Assembly (NCBI GenBank): GCA_025357175.1
Contig: JANXPS010000072.1
Coordinates: forward strand, 1-6,974
Direction: 5' to 3'
DNA: 6,974 bases
DNA from: Deltaproteobacteria bacterium
Lineage (GTDB): Bacteria > Desulfobacterota > Deferrimicrobia > Deferrimicrobiales > Deferrimicrobiaceae
The notes under the pieces were generated by a model that saw only the letters and a program-made list of their open reading frames with translations, was not told where the DNA came from and made no database searches. How positions within the stretch are numbered: position 1 is the stretch's first letter; the number at the start of each line of letters is the position of its first letter. The position numbers were made by a program, and so were the translations under genes. Positions 1-5,532 of this stretch are shown here, one piece after another.

Positions 1-536
1 TCAATCGTTATGGGCAGGGCGCGATTCCCGACAAGGGAGCCCTGCTCCCGTTGCCGCCCGGGACCGGTATTTTCGACGTATGCACGCTCATGCACGGCAA
101 GGATCAACGCTTCTCCGTCGTCGGGAAAGGCGGAGTCCCCGGATTGTTCGATCCCGCCGGGAAGCATACCGGAAACGCCTCCGAGTCCATTCGGGGCATC
201 GAAATAGGAAAATTTTCGATTCCACCGCGTCTGTTCGCCATCGATCTCAACGGAGACGGAAATGACGAATTGCTGACCGTCAACAACCTCGTGACGCCGG
301 GTACGTTTTTCGAAGGTGTCAAGGTCCGGTCGGGGGCCGAACTGCTTGCCTTCGCTCAAGATTCCTCCGGCGGGCTCCGTCTTGCCTGGAGGACTCCGCA
401 GACCGTTTTCGGCGTCATCGACGCATTCCTGCTGGAAGACGAAGCGAAACATCTGCGCAGGATAGGACTACTCGTCCGGGAAAAGGGAAAACTGCTTGAG
501 GATCAATCCGAATGGCGCGTCGTCTGGATGCGTTGA
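1..536 (+). CDS. FG-GAP/VCBS repeat protein, C-terminal part (5' end outside window)
   Basis: The reading frame is open from the left edge (first full codon at base 3) to TGA at 534-536, so the true start lies upstream; the TTG at 51 is an internal Leu codon. About 177 residues are visible. The segment FAIDLNGDGNDELL near bases 234-275 is a typical calcium-binding D-x-[DN]-x-D-G-x-x-[DE] loop of FG-GAP/VCBS beta-propeller repeats. The rest reads as short beta strands with Gly/Asp turns (for example GAELLAF and LRLAWRT), as in the last blades of a propeller, ending VVWMR. Proteins of this kind in deltaproteobacteria are usually exported and some carry an N-terminal FlgO-like domain; the export signal would be outside this window. 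Its substrate or partner cannot be told. There is no sign that it belongs to the polysaccharide operon, because a tRNA with its own promoter separates them. The family call is fairly sure, the function unknown. Confidence 0.75.
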   Translation, partial: NRYGQGAIPDKGALLPLPPGTGIFDVCTLMHGKDQRFSVVGKGGVPGLFDPAGKHTGNASESIRGIEIGKFSIPPRLFAIDLNGDGNDELLTVNNLVTPGTFFEGVKVRSGAELLAFAQDSSGGLRLAWRTPQTVFGVIDAFLLEDEAKHLRRIGLLVREKGKLLEDQSEWRVVWMR

Positions 537-540
537 AACA

Positions 541-568
541 TTGACATTCCGGAGCGTTTGGCTATAAT
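541..568 (+). promoter_or_regulatory. Consensus sigma70 promoter of the tRNA gene
   Basis: A perfect -35 hexamer TTGACA (541-546) and a perfect -10 hexamer TATAAT (563-568) are separated by 16 bp. The predicted transcription start is near 575, leaving a leader of about 12 bases before the mature tRNA at 587. The -35 box starts 5 bases after the last base of the preceding stop codon. Full-consensus promoters are rare for protein genes but common for stable RNA genes, which fits. Confidence 0.9.
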
Positions 569-586
569 TCTCAGTTCCGTTGGTGT

Positions 587-663
587 GGCGGTGTAGCTCA
601 GTTGGTTAGAGCATGCGGTTCATATCCGCAGTGTCCGGGGTTCAAGTCCCTGCACCGCCACCA
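587..663 (+). tRNA. tRNA-Met (CAT anticodon), probably elongator
   Basis: A complete cloverleaf can be drawn. The acceptor stem GGCGGTG (587-593) pairs with CACCGCC (653-659), followed by discriminator A660 and an encoded CCA (661-663). The D stem is GCTC (596-599) with GAGC (609-612). The anticodon stem TGCGG (614-618) pairs with CCGCA (626-630) around the loop TTCATAT, which puts CAT at 621-623. The variable loop is 5 bases. The T stem CGGGG (636-640) pairs with CCCTG (648-652), with one G-T pair, around TTCAAGT. The first acceptor pair is G-C, not the C1/A72 mismatch of bacterial initiator tRNA, so this is not fMet. The alternative is tRNA-Ile2, whose CAT is modified to lysidine-AT; the sequence resembles elongator Met more, but this was judged by eye. 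Confidence 0.96.
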
Positions 664-749
664 ATTTACCCTCTTTTTCCCTTGCAGTTCGCTTTTTTTG
701 CCCTAAAATCCCCATTTACCCGTTTGCGTGGCATTTTAATTTTGTTTTG

Positions 750-758
750 TGGTATATT
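750..758 (+). promoter_or_regulatory. Candidate extended -10 promoter for the response regulator gene
   Basis: TGG followed by TATATT (753-758) matches an extended -10 element (TGnTATAAT-like) in a markedly AT-rich stretch (about 664-758) preceding a GC-rich gene. No good -35 hexamer is seen at 16-18 bp upstream, which is acceptable for extended -10 promoters. The start site would be near 764-766, giving a leader of roughly 60 bases. No sigma54-type GG-N10-GC pair with flanking consensus was found here. This is a prediction only. Confidence 0.45.
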
Positions 759-798
759 CGGCACCAGGTCGTTTATGAGCCGGCATAAACCGGTGCCG
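759..798 (+). promoter_or_regulatory. Nested inverted repeat (operator dyad or 5'-UTR hairpin) upstream of the regulator gene
   Basis: An outer arm CGGCACC (759-765) is complementary to GGTGCCG (792-798), and an inner arm GTTTATG (771-777) is complementary to CATAAAC (784-790) around a 6-base centre. Both pairings are exact over 7 bp. The only asymmetry is a 5-base bulge (766-770) opposite one base (791). The element lies between the candidate -10 box and the Shine-Dalgarno sequence. It is not followed by a T run, so it is not an intrinsic terminator. It could be the binding site of a dimeric repressor or activator, or an RNA hairpin in the leader. Confidence 0.6.
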
Positions 799-809
799 CA
801 ATTCGCCGC

Positions 810-815
810 AGGAGG
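810..815 (+). promoter_or_regulatory. Strong Shine-Dalgarno AGGAGG for the response regulator
   Basis: A perfect AGGAGG lies 8 bases before the ATG at 824 and fixes that start. The bases GGCAC (814-818), which overlap its last two Gs, can pair with GTGCC at 793-797, the same segment that forms the 3' arm of the upstream dyad. Confidence 0.85.
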
Positions 816-823
816 CACGCCTG

Positions 824-2305
824 ATGACGCCACACCTCGTGCTGCTCGTAGACGACGACCCGGTTTTCACCCAATTCACCAAAAATCTCCTTCAAGAAAA
901 AGGCCTCAAGGTCATTGCGACGTTCAACAAGGCCGAAGCGCTATCCGCCTTTGAGGAACACTCGTTTTCCTGCGCCGTCCTCGATATCTTTCTTCCCGAT
1001 GGCAGCGGCGTCGATCTGATCAAGCCGTTTCGTGCCCATTCCCCTTCGACTCCCATCATCATGGTTTCCGGCCAATCCGACGTCGAGGAAGTCGTGCGGG
1101 CGATGAAGGATGGCGCAAGCGACTACATCAAGAAGCCGTTTCACGGCGAAGAACTCGTCCTCAAGATCCAGATGGCGCTCGAAAACAGCCAGACCAAGGT
1201 CGAACTGCTTGAACTCAAGAGCAAGGTGCGCGTCGACGAGGAATATCAGCTGCTGTTCTCCCTGGGCGAAAAGATGAGCAAGCTCCAGGGGACCGTAGAC
1301 CAGGTCGCCAACACCGACATCACCGTGCTCGTTTCCGGGGAATCCGGGACAGGGAAAGAGCTGATGGCCCGGGCGCTCCATAAGGCCTCCGATCGCGTGG
1401 GAGAACCCTTCATCAAGGTCAACTGTGCGGCATTGCCGCGCGAGCTCCTCGAAAGCGAACTGTTCGGCTTCGAAAAAGGGGCCTTCACGGGGGCGCACCG
1501 CCGAAAATACGGCCGATTCGAGATGGCGCAAAACGGCACCATCTTCCTCGACGAAATATCCGAGATGCACCTCGATCTCCAAAGCAAGCTGCTCCACGTC
1601 CTCCAGGAAAAGCAATACTACCGGATCGGCGGCGAGAAGGAAGTCAAGGCCAACTGCCGCATCTTGACGGCGACGAACAAGAATCTCGAGCGCATGGTCG
1701 ACGAAGGCCGTTTCCGGCGCGACCTTTTTTACCGGATCAACGTGGTCAACATCGTCATCCCTCCATTGCGGGAGCGAAAAGACGACATCGCGATCCTGTC
1801 CGATTATTTCCTGCACCGGTATTCCGAGATGTACAACCGGGAGCCGGTCCCGATTTCCCCCCGGCTGATGGAGATGTTCCTGTCCTATACCTGGCCCGGC
1901 AACGTCCGGGAACTCGAAAATAACCTCAAGCGGTATATCATTCTGGGGAACGAAGCCCAATTGATTTCCGAATTCACGCGCAAGCGGGACAACGGCGGCT
2001 ACACGACGCCCAATGAAATGGACGGCACGTCGCCGGTTCAGCATGTCGCGTTCATGGATCCCAGACCCGTCTCCTCGTCGGACCATCGGGAGTTCGAATC
2101 GAACCATTCCGCCGACTCGCTCAACACCTCCGGCGCGACCCTCAAGGAGGTCGCCAAGATCGCCCAACGAAACGCCGAGCGCGAAATGATCGAACGCGTC
2201 CTCGGGCAGACCCGCTGGAACCGTCGAAAAGCCGCAACCATACTCGACATCAGTTACAAGGCGCTGCTTTACAAGATCAAGGATTGCGGACTCGACGAGA
2301 ACTGA
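824..2305 (+). CDS. Sigma54-dependent response regulator (NtrC family)
   Basis: This 493-residue protein has the full NtrC architecture. The receiver domain (about 4-120) has the acidic triad D10-D12, phospho-acceptor D54 (VLDIFLPDG), S82 and K104 in KKPF. The AAA+ domain (about 141-375) has Walker A GESGTGKE (172-179), an intact GAFTGA loop (219-224) that contacts sigma54, Walker B GTIFLDEI (238-245), arginine-finger candidates R298/R299, and the sensor II motif WPGNVRELEN (357-366). A low-complexity linker (about 376-437, rich in Ser, His, Asp) leads to a Fis-type helix-turn-helix (about 449-490). All residues needed for phosphorylation, ATP hydrolysis and sigma54 activation are present, so it should be a working activator of RpoN promoters. 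Its position directly before an EPS operon suggests that it controls polysaccharide production, as the NtrC-like regulator in the Myxococcus eps region does; the target is inferred. No cognate histidine kinase is encoded in the window. Confidence 0.97.
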   Translation: MTPHLVLLVDDDPVFTQFTKNLLQEKGLKVIATFNKAEALSAFEEHSFSCAVLDIFLPDGSGVDLIKPFRAHSPSTPIIMVSGQSDVEEVVRAMKDGASDYIKKPFHGEELVLKIQMALENSQTKVELLELKSKVRVDEEYQLLFSLGEKMSKLQGTVDQVANTDITVLVSGESGTGKELMARALHKASDRVGEPFIKVNCAALPRELLESELFGFEKGAFTGAHRRKYGRFEMAQNGTIFLDEISEMHLDLQSKLLHVLQEKQYYRIGGEKEVKANCRILTATNKNLERMVDEGRFRRDLFYRINVVNIVIPPLRERKDDIAILSDYFLHRYSEMYNREPVPISPRLMEMFLSYTWPGNVRELENNLKRYIILGNEAQLISEFTRKRDNGGYTTPNEMDGTSPVQHVAFMDPRPVSSSDHREFESNHSADSLNTSGATLKEVAKIAQRNAEREMIERVLGQTRWNRRKAATILDISYKALLYKIKDCGLDEN

Positions 2306-2323
2306 CGACACCAATAAAGAATA

Positions 2324-2345
2324 GTATCGTTAATACCGTTAAACG
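2324..2345 (+). promoter_or_regulatory. Small repeat cluster in the gap before the EPS operon
   Basis: The 106-bp gap between the regulator stop and the first EPS gene holds two copies of CGTTAA (2328-2333 and 2337-2342) starting 9 bp apart. GTAT/ATAC arms (2324-2327, 2333-2336) surround the first copy. The second copy lies inside the 9-base palindrome CGTTAAACG (2337-2345). The segment is AT-rich in GC-rich surroundings, as expected for a regulatory site. No convincing sigma70 hexamer pair or sigma54 -24/-12 element was found beside it, so its role is a guess. Confidence 0.3.
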
Positions 2346-2402
2346 CTAAGGGGGCTTTCGGGTCCCGGGAAACCAATGTCACATCACATGCAACATCTAT
2401 CC

Positions 2403-2408
2403 GGAGGG
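2403..2408 (+). promoter_or_regulatory. Shine-Dalgarno GGAGGG deciding the export-protein start
   Basis: GGAGGG ends 3 bases before the ATG at 2412. The spacing is short but it is the only good ribosome binding site nearby. The in-frame ATGs at 2376 and 2388 have none, and they would add a His-rich extension in front of an otherwise normal signal peptide. Confidence 0.65.
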
Positions 2409-2411
2409 TCG

Positions 2412-3101
2412 ATGGCCAAGGCCATATGGGCGGTAGCCTGTCTTTTTTTTGTCTTTCTATTTCTTTCCATCGCAAATGCTTCCGCAGAATCCGATCCGGG
2501 AGACGGCGGTCCACCGATCCCCGCTCCGCCTAAATCCTTGTCGGTCGTGGCTCCCGTTCCCCCCGCAAAAATCGTGGCCGCCAGGGGGAAAGACAACGTC
2601 GCTCCGGTTGTCGCACTCGACACGACCTACAAGATGGGGCCCGAGGATGTCCTCCGGGTTTCCGTGTGGGAAAACAAGGACCTGACGCTGGATCTGGTTG
2701 TCCGACCCGACGGCAGGATTTCCATGCCGCTCATCCAGGATGTCCAGGCCGAAGGGTTGACCGCCGCCGAACTCGCCGTCATCCTGCGCCAGCGTCTTGA
2801 GACTTTCATCAAAGACCCTCAGGTTTCGGTGATTCTTTTGCAGGTCAATGCCCCGAAAATATTCGTGATCGGAAATGTCGCCAAGCCGGGCCCCTATCCA
2901 TTGCGCAGCGAAACCAACGTGCTTCAGGCGCTCTCTCAAGCCGGGGGGTTCACCCAGTTCGCGTCGCCCCGAAGCATCAAGCTCGTCCGCGGGTCGGGTC
3001 TAAAGCAGGTTGTCCGGAAAATCAACTATTACAATGTGATCGATGAAGGCGGGGAGGGCAACTTTCTCCTGTCTCCCGGCGACACGATCGTCGTGCCTTA
3101 A
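2412..3101 (+). CDS. Wza-like polysaccharide export protein (PES + SLBB domains)
   Basis: The start at 2412 gives 229 residues with a Sec signal peptide: K3, a hydrophobic core to about residue 20, and cleavage probably after ANASA (residue 25). A Pro/Gly-rich linker (26-70) follows. The polysaccharide export domain (about 72-143) begins YKMGPEDVLRVSVWEN and has the RPDGRISMPL and DPQVSV motifs. One SLBB-type domain starts near 148 (FVIGNVAKPGPYPL), and the protein ends LSPGDTIVVP. Family members form periplasmic rings that carry exopolysaccharide across the outer membrane. Unlike E. coli Wza (about 380 residues), this one has a single SLBB domain, no C-terminal amphipathic helix and no lipobox cysteine after the signal core (C10 lies inside the hydrophobic segment in a poor context). 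It therefore probably needs a separate outer-membrane barrel. It resembles the short export proteins of exosortase/PEP-CTERM-type EPS loci. It is the first gene of the presumed operon. Confidence 0.92.
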   Translation: MAKAIWAVACLFFVFLFLSIANASAESDPGDGGPPIPAPPKSLSVVAPVPPAKIVAARGKDNVAPVVALDTTYKMGPEDVLRVSVWENKDLTLDLVVRPDGRISMPLIQDVQAEGLTAAELAVILRQRLETFIKDPQVSVILLQVNAPKIFVIGNVAKPGPYPLRSETNVLQALSQAGGFTQFASPRSIKLVRGSGLKQVVRKINYYNVIDEGGEGNFLLSPGDTIVVP

Positions 3102-3116
3102 GAGGATAATCAGCGA

Positions 3117-4817
3117 ATGCCTTTACGCCCCGACATGGAACCGCGGGAATACCTCAACATCCTCCTTCGCAGGAAATGGGGGATCCTTTTCGTCATCGTC
3201 TTCATCCTTTTCGCGGCGTGCGTGGTTTGCGTCGTCGCTCCCGAAAAATTCAAGTCGTCCACGACCATCCTCGTCGTCCCCCAGCGCGTCCCCGAGGGGT
3301 ATGTGAAATCCACCGTCAGCATCAAGATAGAAGAACGGTTGGCCACGATCCAGCAGCAGGTGATGAGCCGGACGCGATTGGTCGCGGTCATGGACGAACT
3401 CGGCCTGTTCAAGGAAATGCGCAAGAAGATGTCCGTCGAGGAAGTCGTGGATGAGATGCGGAAGCGCATCCAGATTCAGGTGGGGACCAGCGAAAACGCC
3501 CGGTCCCGGAAAAAGGATGCCGAGAGCGACAGCTTCACGCTGTCCTTCACGCATGAAAACCGACAGACGGCCATGTTGACCGCCTCCCGGCTGGCGTCCT
3601 TTTTCATCGACGAAAACCTGAAGAACCGGGAGGCGCAGGCGGTCGGGACATCCGAGTTTCTCGACTCCCAACTCCAGGAAACGAAGGTCAGGCTCGAGGC
3701 AGCGGAACAGAACGTTCGGCAGTACAAGATGCGGTTCATGGGCGAACTTCCCCAGCAGATGCAGGCGAACCTGTCCGTCTTGACCCGATACCAGGAGCAG
3801 CTGCGCGCCAACGCCGACACGATCCGGAATCGGGAAGACCGGAAGATCTTCATCGAATCGCAGATCGCATCGCTCGATGCCCACATCCGCGAGCTCGAGG
3901 TTCCGCTCGTCGGTCCAACTGAAAACTCGACTCCTGCGCAATCCGTTTCCGGGGTTCCCTTCGATCCGGCCCAAGCGCTCGTTTCGACACTCACCGAAAA
4001 AAAAAGCCGGCTTGGCGAGCTGACGAATCGCTTTACCGACAAATATCCCGAAGTGCTTCGTCTGAAGTCCGAAGTCGAACAACTCGAGAAGAAGATCGCC
4101 GAGGTCCGTGCCAACGCGCCCGTTGCGCCGGCCCCCGTCGCATCCCCCGATAAAAGGCCCCGCACCGTGCCGTTCATGCCGATTCAACCCAGAGCCGTGA
4201 AGGAACGTGATGAACTCCGGAACGTCAAGGCCCAGTTGTCATCGATCGATGCAGAGATCCCCCAGTTGAAGAAGGAACGACAGGATCTGCTGGCCGGCAT
4301 TACCGCGGTCGAGGCCAAGGTGGCCCAGTCGCCCCAGCGTGAACAGGAGATGATCGCGTTGTCGCGCGATTACGACAACATGAAGGGATCTTACGACGAC
4401 CTGCTGAAGAAGAAACTTGACGCCGACGTTTCCCAGAATCTCGAGAAAAGACAGAAAGGGGAGCAATTCCAGATTCTCGATCCCGCGAATCTCCCCGAGG
4501 AACCGTTCACGCCGGACCGGAAGAAAATTCTCGCGATCTCCATCGCGCTCGCCTTCGGAATCGCCTTCGGCGGCACCGTGCTCCTCGAGATGTTGAACCC
4601 GACGTTGCGCAGTTCGAACGACTTCAAGCACTTCTTCGCCTACCCGGTGCTCGCCTCGGTCCCCCAGATCCAGGACAGGCAATTCGTCCATCGGAAAAAT
4701 CTCCGCAAAGCCGCCATTTTCGTCACGGGAGCCGTCTTCACGATCGCGATCTCCGGGTTCCTGCTGCTCTACGGCGACAAGATCCGGATTCTTCTCAACA
4801 TTTCGCGAGGCAACTGA
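3117..4817 (+). CDS. Wzz/GumC-type chain-length determinant (GNVR family)
   Basis: This is a 566-residue polysaccharide co-polymerase of the inner membrane, which sets EPS chain length with the Wzy polymerase and the downstream kinase. Transmembrane segment 1 (about 22-42) follows a short cytoplasmic N-terminus (EYLNILLRRK). A Wzz domain follows (about 43-165). Two long heptad-rich coiled-coil stretches (about 180-260 and 290-445) are broken by a Pro/Ala-rich piece (333-360). The FTDKYPEV motif near 306-313 is typical of GNVR proteins. A Pro-containing motif (PEEPFTPDRKK, 460-470) leads into transmembrane segment 2 (about 470-491). A cytoplasmic stretch with NDFKHFFAYPVLASVPQI follows, like the linker that precedes the kinase in Wzc. 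A third hydrophobic segment (about 531-552) then leads to a short basic tail. The ATG at 3117 has AGAGGA (3101-3106) 10 bases upstream, overlapping the previous stop; an ATG at 3135 has no such site. Its stop overlaps the kinase start by one base. Confidence 0.95.
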   Translation: MPLRPDMEPREYLNILLRRKWGILFVIVFILFAACVVCVVAPEKFKSSTTILVVPQRVPEGYVKSTVSIKIEERLATIQQQVMSRTRLVAVMDELGLFKEMRKKMSVEEVVDEMRKRIQIQVGTSENARSRKKDAESDSFTLSFTHENRQTAMLTASRLASFFIDENLKNREAQAVGTSEFLDSQLQETKVRLEAAEQNVRQYKMRFMGELPQQMQANLSVLTRYQEQLRANADTIRNREDRKIFIESQIASLDAHIRELEVPLVGPTENSTPAQSVSGVPFDPAQALVSTLTEKKSRLGELTNRFTDKYPEVLRLKSEVEQLEKKIAEVRANAPVAPAPVASPDKRPRTVPFMPIQPRAVKERDELRNVKAQLSSIDAEIPQLKKERQDLLAGITAVEAKVAQSPQREQEMIALSRDYDNMKGSYDDLLKKKLDADVSQNLEKRQKGEQFQILDPANLPEEPFTPDRKKILAISIALAFGIAFGGTVLLEMLNPTLRSSNDFKHFFAYPVLASVPQIQDRQFVHRKNLRKAAIFVTGAVFTIAISGFLLLYGDKIRILLNISRGN

Positions 4818-5524
4818 TGTCGATGAAACCTTCGATCCTCAAGGTCGGTGAAGACGACCTCATCTTTTCGGAACAGATCAAGGCGCTACGGGCAAAGGTC
4901 GAGTATCGTATCGACAGCCTCGGCCTCAGGATCATTGCGGTGACCAGCGCGATCTCGGGCGAGGGAAAAACCACCTTGTGCGCGAAACTCGCGGCCAACC
5001 TCGCATCATCCGGGCGCAAGCGGATCCTGTTGATCGATACCGACATGCGCAAGGCGGATCTCGCGCAAGGAATCGGCGTTCCCGGCAAGCCCGGACTTTC
5101 CGAATACCTGCTCGATTCCGCCGAAGTCGCCGACATCGTGCACCAATCCGAAGTTCCCGGTCTCCAAGTGATCCCGGCCGGGTCGCGGATCGATTCGCCC
5201 GACTTCCTGCTGAGCGGCAACAAGTTCCGGATGTTCCTGAAAGGACTCCGCGAGAAGTTCGATATCGTCCTGCTCGATACGCCGCCCATCCTTCCCGTCG
5301 CGGATACCCTGAACCTGCGCGATCAGGTCGACGGATTCATCTTCATCTATCGGGCGGCATTCACTCCGTACAAGATGTTTTCGAAAGCCGCTGAGGAAAT
5401 AGGGGAAGCCTCCATCGTCGGCGTCGTGATGAACGGGGTGGAATCCGAGCCGCAGCGCTACTACGAGCGCTATTACGGGCGCTACTACACCAAACGATTT
5501 TCCGAGACAGAGTCCGCCGACTGA
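4817..5524 (+). CDS. Bacterial tyrosine kinase (BY-kinase), EPS-associated
   Basis: This 235-residue cytoplasmic P-loop kinase is of the Wzc-C/CpsD type, separate from its membrane partner. Walker A SGEGKTT spans 47-53 (K51), Walker A' ILLIDTDMR spans 70-78 (D74, D76), and Walker B DIVLLDTPP spans 149-157 (D154). The C-terminal tyrosine cluster is three Arg-Tyr-Tyr units (Y215/216, Y219/220, Y223/224), the expected autophosphorylation sites. Near the N-terminus the oligomerisation motif usually written ExxRxxR appears as E19-xx-K22-xx-R25, so the first Arg is Lys. In this family, cycles of Tyr phosphorylation and ring assembly/disassembly tune polymer export; activation normally needs the cytoplasmic tail of the chain-length protein, encoded immediately upstream. 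The TGATG overlap at 4815-4819 implies translational coupling, with GCGAGG (4805-4810) as ribosome binding site. An ATG at 4823 is an alternative start. No tyrosine phosphatase gene is visible. Confidence 0.95.
   Translation: MSMKPSILKVGEDDLIFSEQIKALRAKVEYRIDSLGLRIIAVTSAISGEGKTTLCAKLAANLASSGRKRILLIDTDMRKADLAQGIGVPGKPGLSEYLLDSAEVADIVHQSEVPGLQVIPAGSRIDSPDFLLSGNKFRMFLKGLREKFDIVLLDTPPILPVADTLNLRDQVDGFIFIYRAAFTPYKMFSKAAEEIGEASIVGVVMNGVESEPQRYYERYYGRYYTKRFSETESAD
5456..5488 (+). repeat. Three-unit Arg-Tyr-Tyr coding repeat in the kinase tail
   Basis: Three 12-bp-period units encode RYYE, RYYG and RYY(T). The units differ at synonymous third positions (for example TAC TAC, TAT TAC, TAC TAC), so the DNA repeat is not exact and probably reflects selection on the protein. 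Confidence 0.7.
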
Positions 5525-5532
5525 CCGGTCCA

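Noticed and set aside
664..721. Two copies of ATTTACCC (664-671 and 714-721) and T tracts after the tRNA, as a possible attachment site or terminator
   Set aside because: The 8-bp repeat does not match the tRNA 3' end and no integrase is present. The T tracts have no stable GC hairpin in front of them.
775..954. Upstream ATG inside the dyad, opening a frame that overlaps the regulator start
   Set aside because: It has only a weak AGG upstream, and the peptide is Arg/Pro-rich with no features. It reads out of frame into a gene with a far better start.
941..2314. Long open frame (457 codons) on the minus strand opposite the response regulator
   Set aside because: It is the antisense shadow of a well-supported gene with all catalytic motifs. 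High GC content leaves few stop codons, and the translation shows no recognisable domain.
2355..2373. Short palindromic stretch around TTTCGGGTCCCGGGAAA as a terminator after the regulator gene
   Set aside because: The pairing is weak or offset and no T run follows.
2376..2411. Upstream ATG (2376) as the start of the export protein
   Set aside because: It lacks a ribosome binding site and would add 12 polar residues with several His in front of a complete signal peptide. The GGAGGG before 2412 fits better.
3123..4187. Long open frame (354 codons) on the minus strand opposite the chain-length gene
   Set aside because: It is the mirror image of coding bias in the real gene. It is Gly/Asp/Leu/Arg-rich with no motif and no ribosome binding site.
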